A stretch of 64,000 bases of DNA, taken from assembly GCF_900155615.1 (NCBI RefSeq), contig NZ_FUHT01000002.1, forward strand, positions 682,001 through 746,000, written 5' to 3'. The stretch is from Massiliimalia massiliensis. GTDB taxonomy: Bacteria; Bacillota; Clostridia; Oscillospirales; Ruminococcaceae. This document shows, one piece after another, positions 30,977 to 40,255 of the stretch (its first letter is position 1; each line of letters opens with the position of its first letter). The notes under the pieces are model-generated. The model did no database searches. It was not told where the DNA came from and saw only the letters and a program-made list of their open reading frames with translations. A program made the position numbers and the translations under genes.

Positions 30977-33589
30977 GTGTATAATACAGATAATTCAAAA
31001 GTAATTTCGGTTGATATTGAGAAGGAGATGAACAAATCCTTTTTGGATTATGCCATGTCTGTTATCGTCAGCCGGGCACTGCCGGATGTTAAGGACGGGC
31101 TAAAGCCGGTGCATAGGCGAATCCTCTATACCATGCATGAAAATAATTTAGGGCCGACTACCGCATACCGTAAATGTGCGGATACAGTCGGTAGCGTATT
31201 GGGGCGGTATCATCCGCATGGCGACGCATCTGTTTATGACGCGTTGGTTCGTTTGGCACAGGATTTTTCATTGCGGTATCCTCTGGTAGACGGACACGGA
31301 AACTTTGGTTCGATTGACGGAGACCCGCCGGCTGCTTACCGTTATACAGAGGCAAGGATGAGCAAAATCTCAATGGAGATGCTCACTGATATTGAAAAGG
31401 AAACCATTGATTTTACCTCTAACTATGACGACCGTTTAAAGGAACCGGTTGTCCTGCCCTCCCGTTTTCCAAATCTTCTGGTCAACGGATCGACCGGAAT
31501 CGCGGTTGGAATGGCGACAAATATACCGCCTCATAATCTGAGCGAGGTGATTGACGCGGTAGATTATGTGATGGATAATCCGGATGCAACGGTTTCGGAA
31601 ATTATGGACTTTATCAAAGGGCCTGATTTCCCGACCGGTGGTATTATTATGGGTTATTCCGGTATCCGCGCCGCCTATGCGACCGGACGGGGCAAGATTA
31701 TTCTGCGGGCAAGGGCGGAAATTGAAGAAAAGAAAAACGGACGGTTCCATATTGTTGTTACAGAACTGCCTTATATGGTAAATAAGGCAAGGCTGCTGCA
31801 AAATATTGCAAATCTGGTTAAGGATAAACGGATAGACGGCATTTCCGATCTGAGGGACGAGTCCGACCGCGATGGAATGCGGATGGTTGTTGAGCTGAAA
31901 AAAGAGGCAAACGCACAGGTAGTACTCAATCAGCTTTTCCGTTACAGTCAGATGCAGGAAACAGTCGGCGTGATTATGCTGGCATTGGCGGACGGACAGC
32001 CAAAGGTCATGACCTTAAAGGAAATTCTTGACTATTATATTGAATTTCAATGCGATGTAATTCGGCGCAGGACGGCCTTTGACCTGAGAAAGACAAAGGA
32101 ACGCGCCCACATCTTAAAGGGATTGACGATTGCACTTGATTTTATTGATGAAGTAATCTCAATTATCCGGAGCTCCAAAGACCAGCCTTCTGCAAAGCAG
32201 GCTTTGATGGAACGATGCTTTAAGCCGATTGGCGAAGTGCATATGGGTGAAGTCAGCCTGGTGGATTACGGAGAAGAAGGCGTATATCTGGACGAGGTGC
32301 AGGCGTCTGCAATCGTTGCAATGCGCTTGGGGCAGTTATCCGGACTGGAACGCCAAAAAATTGAGGATGAGTTTGCACAGTTAATGGAACGGATCAAGGA
32401 ATTGACTGCGATTCTGAATGACCACCAGCTCGTTGTGGATATCATCAAAAAGGAATTAGCGGAAATCAAACGGAAATATGGAGATGAACGCCGGACAGAA
32501 ATCCAGATGATCAGCGGCGAGGTAGATATTGAAGATTTGATTCCGGAAGAGGATTGTGTTGTAACCCTCACCCACTTTGGCTATGTGAAGCGTCTGCCTG
32601 CAGACGTTTATAAAACGCAGAAGCGCGGCGGGCGCGGTGTTTCCGGCATGACGCAGCGGGAGGATGACTTTGTAGAGGAATTGTTCATCAGTTCTACCCA
32701 TGACCATGTCCTGTTTATCACAAATAAGGGAAAAATGCACCGTTTGAAGTGCTATCAGATACCGGAAGGAAGCCGGACGTCCAAGGGAACAAATATTGTC
32801 AATCTGCTTCAGCTTGAAGCGGATGAAAAGATTGCATATATGATCAGCGTACATGATTTTGATCCGGATCAATATCTTGTTTTTGTCACAAAGAAGGGCC
32901 TGATTAAACGGACAGAGTTGAGTGCGTATAAAAATGTCCGAAAAAGCGGCTTGATCGCAATTTCCTTGAATGAGGATGATGAGCTGGCCTTTGCAAAACT
33001 AACCAACGGCAGCCATCAGCTTCTGATCGCTACCCATAACGGGATGGCAATCCGCTTTGCTGAGACAGACGCGCGTCCAATGTCTAGGACAGCAAAAGGA
33101 GTGCGTGCAATTCACCTGAGAGGGGACGACTATGTTGTCGGCCTGGCAAGACTGAGAGAAAACGCAACGGTGATGACTGTCACAGATAAGGGTCAGGGAC
33201 GCCGGAGCGAGATCAGCGAATATGGCTTGCAGCATCGCGGAGGATATGGAAAAATTAACTATAAGGTTGGAGACATAAAGGGATGTGTCGCGGGAATCAA
33301 GGTAGTGGATAATACAGATGATTTGATTCTGATTTCTGATGACGGCGTAATTATCCGGATTCGCGTCAGCGATGTGAATATTATGTCCCGGTATGCTTCA
33401 GGCGTTCGGGTCATGCGTTTGCAGGAGGACTCCAAGTTGGTTTCCTTTGCGCGGGCAGAGCATGACGATGAAGAAGAAATTGCCCATATTGAAGAGGACA
33501 GTGATAGCGAGGAGGTTTCTGAAGAGGAACTGAAGAAGATGGAGCAGGAACTGGAATCGGAAGAGGAGAATTTAACAGAGGAAGAATAA
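30977..33589 (+). CDS. gyrA: DNA gyrase subunit A
   Basis: This is the DNA breakage-rejoining subunit. The catalytic Tyr lies in AYRYTEARM. The quinolone-determining region reads [14 protein letters not shown], with the wild-type Ser/Thr position here Ala and the following acidic position Tyr-Asp. Six beta-pinwheel repeats form the C-terminal domain (GQ-x-R box near [12 protein letters not shown]), then a strongly acidic tail of about 35 residues. I chose the GTG at 30977, seven bases after AAGGAAAGG, giving 870 residues and a typical N terminus; the frame is open to a TTG at 30914 but the extra 21 residues lack family resemblance. Confidence 0.96.
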   Translation: MYNTDNSKVISVDIEKEMNKSFLDYAMSVIVSRALPDVKDGLKPVHRRILYTMHENNLGPTTAYRKCADTVGSVLGRYHPHGDASVYDALVRLAQDFSLRYPLVDGHGNFGSIDGDPPAAYRYTEARMSKISMEMLTDIEKETIDFTSNYDDRLKEPVVLPSRFPNLLVNGSTGIAVGMATNIPPHNLSEVIDAVDYVMDNPDATVSEIMDFIKGPDFPTGGIIMGYSGIRAAYATGRGKIILRARAEIEEKKNGRFHIVVTELPYMVNKARLLQNIANLVKDKRIDGISDLRDESDRDGMRMVVELKKEANAQVVLNQLFRYSQMQETVGVIMLALADGQPKVMTLKEILDYYIEFQCDVIRRRTAFDLRKTKERAHILKGLTIALDFIDEVISIIRSSKDQPSAKQALMERCFKPIGEVHMGEVSLVDYGEEGVYLDEVQASAIVAMRLGQLSGLERQKIEDEFAQLMERIKELTAILNDHQLVVDIIKKELAEIKRKYGDERRTEIQMISGEVDIEDLIPEEDCVVTLTHFGYVKRLPADVYKTQKRGGRGVSGMTQREDDFVEELFISSTHDHVLFITNKGKMHRLKCYQIPEGSRTSKGTNIVNLLQLEADEKIAYMISVHDFDPDQYLVFVTKKGLIKRTELSAYKNVRKSGLIAISLNEDDELAFAKLTNGSHQLLIATHNGMAIRFAETDARPMSRTAKGVRAIHLRGDDYVVGLARLRENATVMTVTDKGQGRRSEISEYGLQHRGGYGKINYKVGDIKGCVAGIKVVDNTDDLILISDDGVIIRIRVSDVNIMSRYASGVRVMRLQEDSKLVSFARAEHDDEEEIAHIEEDSDSEEVSEEELKKMEQELESEEENLTEEE

Positions 33590-33603
33590 TTTTGTTGAAA
33601 AAC

Positions 33604-33640
33604 AGAAGCCAGGAGAAGACGATAGCTTTTCCTGGCTTCT
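33604..33640. terminator. Terminator between gyrA and a convergent GNAT gene
   Basis: An 11-bp stem (AGAAGCCAGGA/TCCTGGCTTCT) with a 15-base loop is followed by a T-rich tract on the plus strand and TTTTTC on the minus strand. Confidence 0.8.
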
Positions 33641-33644
33641 ATCA

Positions 33645-34160
33645 TTATTTTTTTATGTCTTTTACAGAAAATTCCATGACATAATCATTCATGAAAAATC
33701 CGTTTCCGATATCAGAGTCCTGTTCTTTAACTATCCTGAATCCAAATTTATCATAGACCTTTAAGGTATTCACATTATTGCGGTTACAGGTAAGCCAGAT
33801 TGTATCGCATCCCTGCTTCTTTGCAAAGCCGCAAAGAAAAGAAAAAGCTTTCCGCGCCAAGCCTTGTCCACGGGCCTCTTTTTTCAGGTAAAGCTTACTC
33901 AAAAAAAGGGATTTGCCATCTGGATGAACACCGGTATAACCAACTACTTCATTGTTACTGCACAAAAACCAGTAATGATACCCGTCCTCATAAATCGCTT
34001 GTTTTAAAGCCGGCAAGGACTGAAAGTGTTCCAGCATATAAGAAACCTGGTGTTCTCCGATAATTGGAGTGAAATGTTCTTCCCAAATTTCTCTTGCCAG
34101 GGCCGCTAAATCATTGATTTCCTGTTCATTTTTGACAGGAATCACAGAAAATACATTCAT
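33645..34160 (-). CDS. GNAT family N-acetyltransferase
   Basis: The 171-residue acetyl-CoA-dependent transferase shows VVGYTGVHPDGKSLFLSKLYLK and the CoA-binding loop KEARGQGLARKAFSFL (motif A, R/Q-x-x-G-x-G/A), then TCNRNNVNTLKVYDKFGF near the C terminus. The acceptor is unknown. The start follows AAAGGAG. It is convergent with gyrA and monocistronic. Confidence 0.9.
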   Translation of the reverse strand: MNVFSVIPVKNEQEINDLAALAREIWEEHFTPIIGEHQVSYMLEHFQSLPALKQAIYEDGYHYWFLCSNNEVVGYTGVHPDGKSLFLSKLYLKKEARGQGLARKAFSFLCGFAKKQGCDTIWLTCNRNNVNTLKVYDKFGFRIVKEQDSDIGNGFFMNDYVMEFSVKDIKK

Positions 34161-34478
34161 ATTATCACTCCTTTTTCACTATTATAGCTGAAAAATTACA
34201 AAAAGTATAGTATTTGTTTTGTTAACAATAAAAATGTTGAAAACACAGTTGAAAGAGTTGATAAATAGTAGGTTTTCTCTTTTTGAGTGTGAAAATGTGG
34301 AGAAAATAGAAGAAATTTCAAAGAAAAAAATAATACCAATCGTACATTTTGTTAAAATAATTTGTAAAATATTTCTAAAAAATTAAAAAATATTTAGGAA
34401 AAAGCTATAGTTTATTTTTACACATCTTTTACATATTTGCAGTTGAAAATGCAGGAATCAACAAGAGAGAACCGCAAA
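34161..34478. other. Gene-free AT-rich gap with DnaA-box-like repeats
   Basis: This 318-bp stretch contains no reading frame worth calling. Near the GNAT side it has TGTTGAAAA (34235-34243), then AGTTGAAAG and AGTTGATAA within 30 bases, and GTGTGAAAATGTGGAGAAAA, all resembling the nonamers at oriC. The far end carries one arm of a perfect palindrome (34455-34506). Confidence 0.5.
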
Positions 34479-34506
34479 TTAATTTGCGGTTCTCTCTTGT
34501 TGATTC
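34455..34506 (-). terminator. 52-bp perfect palindrome at the end of the radical SAM gene
   Basis: Two 26-base arms (34455-34480 and 34481-34506) are exact reverse complements with no spacer. One arm encodes the last residues of the radical SAM protein. No clear T tract follows, so it is a very strong hairpin that probably ends or stabilises the transcript. Confidence 0.65.
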
Positions 34507-35111
34507 GGTTCAAAGGTACGGATGAGCAATGGAATGGACAGATTATCACTAATCTGCTTGCATTCTGCAATTTCTTGTTCTGGTAAAAGGTCAACAATAC
34601 TGAAACGCACGTCGATCCCATATTCCCTGCAGTGCTGTGCAAAGAGCAGCAGGCTGTCATAAGAGTGAATACCAAAGATATTCCTGGTGAGTTCTAGGTA
34701 ATGTTCCGGGTTCGACGCATTCAGGCTGATAGAAACCTTATCAATGATACCAGCCATCCGTTTGGCTGTATCCTCCTGGAAGCGGAGATCGGAAAGCCCG
34801 TTTGTATTGATCCGGGTAATCAGCCCTGGATGTCGTTGCTTTAACATTTTTGCAATTACCAAAAGATCATCCAGCCGTTCGGTCGGCTCGCCGTATCCGC
34901 AGAAAACAACTTCCTGATATTGTTCCAGCCGGAAATTTTCTGCTTCCGATAAAACTTCTTCTACACTGGGCTCATGCTCCAGCCAGAGATTATCCGTATC
35001 CTGGACATGGTCCGCGTTATTTCTCAGGCAGAACACACACCGGCAGCTACAGCGGTTTGTCAGATTGATGTAGAGATTTTCTCCCAGCTCATAAAGGATG
35101 GTCATACTCAT
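34479..35111 (-). CDS. Radical SAM protein, TatD-linked family
   Basis: The radical SAM cluster motif C-x3-C-x2-C lies in NLTNRCSCRCVFCLRN (about residues 16-31), followed by CGYGEPTERLDDLL, the GGE-like motif for S-adenosylmethionine. The compact size (210 residues) and the opening LYELGENLYINLTNRCSCRC fit the family often named TatD-associated radical SAM. Here no tatD lies nearby. Instead the gene closes an operon with an ECF S component and a vitamin B6 kinase. The reaction is unknown. The last codons lie inside a palindrome. Confidence 0.82.
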   Translation of the reverse strand: MSMTILYELGENLYINLTNRCSCRCVFCLRNNADHVQDTDNLWLEHEPSVEEVLSEAENFRLEQYQEVVFCGYGEPTERLDDLLVIAKMLKQRHPGLITRINTNGLSDLRFQEDTAKRMAGIIDKVSISLNASNPEHYLELTRNIFGIHSYDSLLLFAQHCREYGIDVRFSIVDLLPEQEIAECKQISDNLSIPLLIRTFEPNQQERTAN

Positions 35112-35128
35112 GTTTTAACACTTCTCTT

Positions 35129-35632
35129 TCAAACAAAAAATTTCGATTTTAAATCTGTCCGGTCTATAATTTTTCCGATAATGACAAATAAAACGGCACA
35201 GATCAGAGGTGGAATCACATCGGTATAGAGGCGGGCAATGGGAAACAGCCAATCCTGATATAAAAATCCGGTAGCGACAAAATACCCGGTAAAGTTAATA
35301 AAATACGCAAAAACTAACCCGACGATATTTCTTGCACAGATAATTTTTGGAGTCTTGCTGGAAAACATCAGCACGACCAACGCTTTGATCAGTACGGTAG
35401 GGATTACCCAAATCGGGGCAGTGAGCAGATCAGAGAGACCAGTACCGATGACTGCCGCGCCGATTGCATAGGGTGTCGGCAAAAGAGTGCCCACCAGAAA
35501 GACCAACGTATCCCCAAAATGAATATATCCAGTTGCAAAGGGAATATGAAAAAGATAGGCTGTAAATAAAAAAATAATTGCAGCAAAGATTGACGCCAGG
35601 ACAAGGCGGTGTGTTTTTTTTGACTGTATCAT
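35129..35632 (-). CDS. ECF transporter S component, possibly for vitamin B6
   Basis: This 167-residue protein has six predicted membrane helices, with the conserved N-terminal part (LVLASIFAAIIFLFTAYLFHIP) and GDTLVFLVGTLLPTPYAIGAAVIGTGLSDLLTAP that typify substrate-binding S components of energy-coupling-factor transporters (TIGR04002-like). S components share an EcfAAT module encoded elsewhere. Its four-base spacing from the B6 kinase gene suggests a pyridoxine-type substrate; that is inference from context. Confidence 0.75.
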   Translation of the reverse strand: MIQSKKTHRLVLASIFAAIIFLFTAYLFHIPFATGYIHFGDTLVFLVGTLLPTPYAIGAAVIGTGLSDLLTAPIWVIPTVLIKALVVLMFSSKTPKIICARNIVGLVFAYFINFTGYFVATGFLYQDWLFPIARLYTDVIPPLICAVLFVIIGKIIDRTDLKSKFFV

Positions 35633-35636
35633 AAGC

Positions 35637-36485
35637 CTACTCCTTTATTGTGTTGCAATAATATGGTGATAAAAGACCCAAAAATGGTTCAAAGCAAATT
35701 CCCTCTTCTTGTGGTACCTGCTGTTCCAAGGAAAAAGAAAGGGTCTGAGAAACGAAATCTGCGGCAAATTGAACGGCGTCCTTAACAGCTATCCCATCCA
35801 GCAGCTTACTCAGTAGGATCGAGGCAAACAGGTCGCCTGTACCAATCCGTTCCTGCCGGCAATATGGGGAAGAAACAATCGATTTACCGGAAGCGGTATA
35901 AATCAGATTTAAAACATATTCCTCTTTCTTTAAGCCCGTAATAACGACGGTATTCGGCCCAAGGGAAAGCAGCCGTTTGCCTAAAATATCCAGCGTTTCC
36001 TCAGCAGGAGATTCCTCATATTCTTTTTGAGTTAAGAAAAATGCTTCCGTTATATTGGGCGTAATGATATCAGCCTTAGAAATCAGTTGATAGTATCTGT
36101 CGATCAGCTCACCGGTACAGTTGGAACCGACCATTCCCTGATCCCCTAATACAGGGTCAACCAGGAGTACGCTTTCTTCCCGGCGGAAGGATTTCAGAAA
36201 ACGCAGGACGGAATCAATCTGTCCTGGAGACCCCAAATAGCCGCTATAAATTCCGTCAAATTGCAGACCCAGGGATTCCCAATGACTGATATAGGAAGGC
36301 ATTTGATCCGTTAGGTCATGAAGAAAAAACCCCTTTACCCCGTCTGTGCTGGAGAGTACCGCGGTCGGCACAGGACAGCACTGATAGCCGCAGGCAGAAA
36401 TGACAGGGAGCATTACAGAAAGAGAACATCTCCCATAGCCGGCAAGATCATTGATCGCGGCGATTTTCCCAGGCAGTTTCTTCAT
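35637..36485 (-). CDS. pdxY: Pyridoxamine/pyridoxal kinase (PdxY/PdxK-like)
   Basis: A ribokinase-fold kinase that phosphorylates B6 vitamers. The 282-residue protein reads KIAAINDLAGYGRCSLSVMLPVISACGYQCCPVPTAVLS at the N terminus, DPVLGDQG in the middle and the anion-hole/catalytic motif GTGDLFASILLSKLLDG near the C terminus, with the catalytic Asp. The start at 36485 follows GGAAGGG; an upstream in-frame extension is hydrophobic and unsupported. It leads a likely operon with the S component and the radical SAM gene. Confidence 0.88.
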   Translation of the reverse strand: MKKLPGKIAAINDLAGYGRCSLSVMLPVISACGYQCCPVPTAVLSSTDGVKGFFLHDLTDQMPSYISHWESLGLQFDGIYSGYLGSPGQIDSVLRFLKSFRREESVLLVDPVLGDQGMVGSNCTGELIDRYYQLISKADIITPNITEAFFLTQKEYEESPAEETLDILGKRLLSLGPNTVVITGLKKEEYVLNLIYTASGKSIVSSPYCRQERIGTGDLFASILLSKLLDGIAVKDAVQFAADFVSQTLSFSLEQQVPQEEGICFEPFLGLLSPYYCNTIKE

Positions 36486-36774
36486 ATCAAACCCTTCCTT
36501 CTTGTGTCTTACTTTTTTATTATAAACAGAAAATGGAAAAGGCACAAAAAGAAGTAAACTGAGTAAAAAATATAACAATATGTATAATAGAACTATATTT
36601 TTTGATTAAAATAGAGCTAATATTGTGTTTATTCATAATAGTTTTTCAGAATAATAAAAGAAAAATAATCTCCGTTTTCAAAATACCTAAAAAATATTTT
36701 GTTTCTGCATATCTTATTGTAATATTTGTAAAAATAAGAAGGGAATCCAAAAAATTTTGGATTCCCTTCTTATT
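36486..36774. other. Intergenic region between the B6 cassette and the polysaccharide locus
   Basis: These 289 AT-rich bases have no gene. On the minus strand a TATAAT with a weak TTGTGC about 18 bp upstream could drive the pdxY operon. The left part holds that promoter; the right part holds the terminator of the polysaccharide operon. Confidence 0.4.
36736..36771 (-). terminator. Terminator of the polysaccharide locus
   Basis: On the minus strand a 16- to 17-bp stem (AAGAAGGGAATCCAAAA and its complement) is followed by ATTTTTAC. It lies three bases after the last gene and closes the leftward polysaccharide transcript. Confidence 0.9.
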
Positions 36775-38151
36775 CTATTTTTGACCTGTTGAATTGTACC
36801 TTAAAATGGGACCGTAAGCAGAATATTCTGTAATCCAGTTGCATCCGTTTTCATAGGTAATTCCGTCATTTGCCAGTTGGACACAGTAAAGTGAATTTTG
36901 CGGTTCCTGGGAATTGACAGAAATCCGCAACCCAACTCGGAGCGGGTGATCCTCAGATAGGGAAAAGTCCTTTGGGAAGGTAATATCTTGAGCTGAAAAA
37001 TTTTCTCCGTTTTGACTGACTAGAAGCTCTGTCTCCCATTGCCGGTCTCCGGACTGAAGGACTAGATACATCTTTCCTGTTTGTGGGAAGGAAGAAAAGC
37101 CCGAGTTGAGAATGGTTCCATTAAATTGAAGGGATAATCCCGGAATCAAATATTTGCTGACCTGTAATTGTTCTAAGCTGAGACGGTAGCCTAGATGATT
37201 TTCAATATAGGTGCGGCCATTGACTCCCTGATACTCTTCTGTCTCCCAATCATCCCAGATATCAACACTATAATACTTATTCAGATAGGAAAAGTGAAGC
37301 TTCCCTAATTCTGCAACCGCGTTTTCCAGAGCTGAGAATTCAGTTACATATGGCATTTCCCCGCCGTTAAAGGAAGTTTGAATTGTATTCTCCGACCATG
37401 CAAGCTCTGCTTGGCGATCATAGCCTTCCTGTGCATAGGTACCCAGATCAGAGTCGGAGCCGAAGAGACCGTCGTTATAAATTCCAAGGCGGCTGTCGTC
37501 CAGTCCGGCCTCCTGTGCTTCCCGAAGAAATTGCTGCCGCCTTACCCCCACAGGGATAGAAGGATCAAGTGAATCCAGCATTGTTTTCAGAAATCGGGTG
37601 CGGTAATCTGTTCCCTGTTCGTCAAAGGTGATATACTGGCTGGTGTGCCACTCGCCGAAGGGCCCTAGAAAACCGGCCTGCACGCCCATTAAAATACCAG
37701 TATGACGATTCAGCACAGTGCAAATCTGCTTGACATGCCCTAAAATCAGCTCATAGGAGGGATCGTTATAATCACCGGTAAAGCTATCATAGGCGGCTCG
37801 GAATACAACACCGAACCCATACCTTTTTGCTTCTAGCAGAGCCGTTTCCAGCTCCTCTAATTTTTCCTGAGGGATATGCTCTGTTTCAATTTCTGATTTT
37901 AAATCCAATGTCAGCAGGATAACGCGGACGTCAGGTTCTTCCTCTGCAATTTTGGAAAAGCGATAAGCCTCTGAGGTGGAGCATTGGATATAAGGGCCGC
38001 GTTTTGGATTATAGATGATATCCTGGCTTTCTGAAAAATGAAATGTATTGGTACTGGTTTTCAGGAAGAGCAGTCCGGCAATCAAAAAGACCAGAAGAAG
38101 GAGAAGAATCATTATAAGCTTTGGAAATGAGCTTTTTCGTTTTTGTCGCAT
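36775..38151 (-). CDS. Membrane-anchored DUF4874/DUF4832 protein (glycosidase-like)
   Basis: A 458-residue protein with one N-terminal membrane helix (about 12-30) and a large outer part. NPKRGPYIQCS, then VRVILLTLDL and GVVFRAAYD look like the DUF4874 barrel, and the C-terminal half (LNKYYSVDIWDDW ... GYRLSLEQLQVS ... GLSLQFNGTILNSGFSSF) like DUF4832. These families occur together in exopolysaccharide loci and resemble TIM-barrel glycosidases, but no activity is proven. A chain-trimming or degrading enzyme would fit the last position of the locus. The start follows TAGGAG, which overlaps the end of the upstream GT2 gene. Confidence 0.75.
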   Translation of the reverse strand: MRQKRKSSFPKLIMILLLLLVFLIAGLLFLKTSTNTFHFSESQDIIYNPKRGPYIQCSTSEAYRFSKIAEEEPDVRVILLTLDLKSEIETEHIPQEKLEELETALLEAKRYGFGVVFRAAYDSFTGDYNDPSYELILGHVKQICTVLNRHTGILMGVQAGFLGPFGEWHTSQYITFDEQGTDYRTRFLKTMLDSLDPSIPVGVRRQQFLREAQEAGLDDSRLGIYNDGLFGSDSDLGTYAQEGYDRQAELAWSENTIQTSFNGGEMPYVTEFSALENAVAELGKLHFSYLNKYYSVDIWDDWETEEYQGVNGRTYIENHLGYRLSLEQLQVSKYLIPGLSLQFNGTILNSGFSSFPQTGKMYLVLQSGDRQWETELLVSQNGENFSAQDITFPKDFSLSEDHPLRVGLRISVNSQEPQNSLYCVQLANDGITYENGCNWITEYSAYGPILRYNSTGQK

Positions 38152-38160
38152 GAAAGACTC

Positions 38161-39153
38161 CTAACAATCAGGGAATAGTTTCAGATAAATTCTAGCTAAT
38201 ATAGAATACAGCTTTGGATGGATGCGAAAGGTGAGCAGGCAAGCCCGGTCGATCAGGGAAAGCGAACCTTTTAGATTAGAAATAGCCTGCTGATAAAACA
38301 GGCGGTGATCATCCTGCAGCCTGTTTTTCAAATCCTTTCTCTCTTTCATATAACGGTTCACCTGATACCATGCAATTTGCAGGTTTAGCAGATACCGTTT
38401 TTGTGCCGCTTTCATAAGTGGAATATCCTGTTTTGCTTCAAAAAAGGATATTGCTTCTTTGAGTGCTTCCAGCTTGTCAAGCCGCCGCTCATGGTAGCTG
38501 GTTCCCATGATACTGCTTCCATGCTGCAAATAATAGTAATATTTGCGATTGGAGACAGAGATTTTTTCCGCTTCATAAAATACCCGGTAGGTGACAAACT
38601 CATCTTCATTGAGTTTCCCTTCCGGATAATGCAGGAAGGGAGAAAGCCGGCGATGGTACAGCTTGCAGACAGCTACGATCATATTCCGGCTGTTGTCCCG
38701 GACAATTCTGGCAGCCGCTTCCCGCCCGTCAATACACTCGGTTTTTTCAGGAACCGGATGAAAAGCTTTTCTATTTACCTGATTTTCCCATACATACTGC
38801 ATTTCACAGACAGAAATTTCCGCGCCGCTGGCGAGAATGTCCTGATAAAGGGCTTTTAGAAAATCCGGATGAATGGTATCGTCACTGTCAATCAAGGTAT
38901 AATAATCTCCTTTGGCAACCGAGATTCCCGTATTCCGGGCAACGGAAAGCCCGCCGTTATCCTGATGGATAACGGTAACCCTCTGATCCTTTTTGGCATA
39001 TTTATCACAGATTTCCCCGCTTCCGTCGGTAGAACCATCGTCGATGAGGATGAGCTCAAAATCAGGAAAGGTTTGTGTGAGAATAGATTCAATACAGGAC
39101 GGAAGATATGCCTTGACCTGATAGACGGGAACAATCACGCTGATGACTGGCAT
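38161..39153 (-). CDS. Glycosyltransferase family 2
   Basis: The 330-residue GT-A enzyme starts PVISVIVPVYQVKAYLPSCIESILTQTF. The nucleotide-sugar motif LIDDGSTDGS is near residue 36-45 and the metal-binding DSDD near 88. A basic C-terminal helix region follows without membrane segments. The sugar donor is unknown. It stands between another GT2 and the DUF4832 gene with gaps of 9-12 bases, so it belongs to the same transcript. The start follows GGGGGAG. Confidence 0.92.
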   Translation of the reverse strand: MPVISVIVPVYQVKAYLPSCIESILTQTFPDFELILIDDGSTDGSGEICDKYAKKDQRVTVIHQDNGGLSVARNTGISVAKGDYYTLIDSDDTIHPDFLKALYQDILASGAEISVCEMQYVWENQVNRKAFHPVPEKTECIDGREAAARIVRDNSRNMIVAVCKLYHRRLSPFLHYPEGKLNEDEFVTYRVFYEAEKISVSNRKYYYYLQHGSSIMGTSYHERRLDKLEALKEAISFFEAKQDIPLMKAAQKRYLLNLQIAWYQVNRYMKERKDLKNRLQDDHRLFYQQAISNLKGSLSLIDRACLLTFRIHPKLYSILARIYLKLFPDC

Positions 39154-39165
39154 ACAGTCTCCCCC

Positions 39166-40239
39166 TTATTTTACAGTTTGCCGGATATAAAATCTCATTC
39201 CCGGATAAAGCAGAGAAAATACAAGGGAAAGGAACTTTTTTAACCGGTGTTTAAGTAAGAAAAAACAGAACCGGTAAAAGAGCCGTTCCGGAAAGGAAGG
39301 CAGGAATCGGAGCAGGCGCCGGCTTCCCCTGGTATACAAAATCCGATGAAAGCTATCCGCTTCAAGAAATACAGCTTCCTTTTCCAGGATTTTCTGCCTG
39401 GAAAAGCCTTCGAATGGGATATTTTTTACCAACGACCAGCAGAATACCCGCATAGCAAGCGGCACCAGCAAGTCAAGATTTTCGAAGAAAAGGTTTTGAC
39501 TGTCTAAAAATTCGACATAGTTGCTGATCATACAGGCATTTTTTTGAGCAATATCCGGTTCCGCTTTCCTTGTGGTGGATTCATTCGTTACATCATAGCG
39601 GTAAACCGGAACAGCTAAAAAATAATAGGAGGGCTGTTTGCTCCATACCTTTAAATTAAAGAGGGTATCCTCCATATAAACCGTTTTGATATCATCGAGA
39701 AGCAACTCGTGCTTTTCAAGGAAAGATTTCCGGTAAAGCTTGTTCCAAAGGTAGCCGAAGAGGCTGGCCGTCTTGATCTGATGATACCGCTTGACCGCAT
39801 CCGGTTCCCCATCCCGGCTGATAGCGCCGGAGGTGGCCCGCGAGTTAATGAGTTCCTCCTGCTCTCCATTCTTCCGGTAGTACAATCCGGAGACAACATC
39901 ATACCGTCCCTGTTCAGCTCTTTGCAGCAAGGAGAGAACTCCCGGCCAGACAACAGTGTCGTCTGCGTCCACAAACATAAGGTAATTACCAGTGGAAGAG
40001 TGTATTCCAAGGTTGCGGGCTTTTCCCTGTCCCTGATTTTCGGTATGGAACACATGAACGCGCCGATCCTTCATAGCCAGACGGTCACAGATAGCCGGAG
40101 TTTGGTCGGTAGAGCCGTCGTCAATCAGCAGAAGCTCAAATGGGATGCTCTGCATCTCCAAAACGGAATGAGCGGCTTTTTCAATACACCTTTCCCCGTT
40201 ATAGACTGGAATGATAAAGCTAATGAGAGGCTGTTCCAT
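39166..40239 (-). CDS. Glycosyltransferase family 2
   Basis: The 357-residue GT-A enzyme begins PLISFIIPVYNGERCIEKAAHSVL, with LIDDGSTDQT near residue 36 and the metal site DADDTV near 88. The C-terminal third is hydrophobic and basic and may lie on the membrane. I chose the ATG at 40239 after GAAAGGAG; a longer frame of 26 codons upstream overlaps the flippase gene and is not family-like. It follows the flippase by 16 bases. Confidence 0.92.
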   Translation of the reverse strand: MEQPLISFIIPVYNGERCIEKAAHSVLEMQSIPFELLLIDDGSTDQTPAICDRLAMKDRRVHVFHTENQGQGKARNLGIHSSTGNYLMFVDADDTVVWPGVLSLLQRAEQGRYDVVSGLYYRKNGEQEELINSRATSGAISRDGEPDAVKRYHQIKTASLFGYLWNKLYRKSFLEKHELLLDDIKTVYMEDTLFNLKVWSKQPSYYFLAVPVYRYDVTNESTTRKAEPDIAQKNACMISNYVEFLDSQNLFFENLDLLVPLAMRVFCWSLVKNIPFEGFSRQKILEKEAVFLEADSFHRILYTRGSRRLLRFLPSFPERLFYRFCFFLLKHRLKKFLSLVFSLLYPGMRFYIRQTVK

Positions 40240-40255
40240 CTGGTCATCTCCTTTC

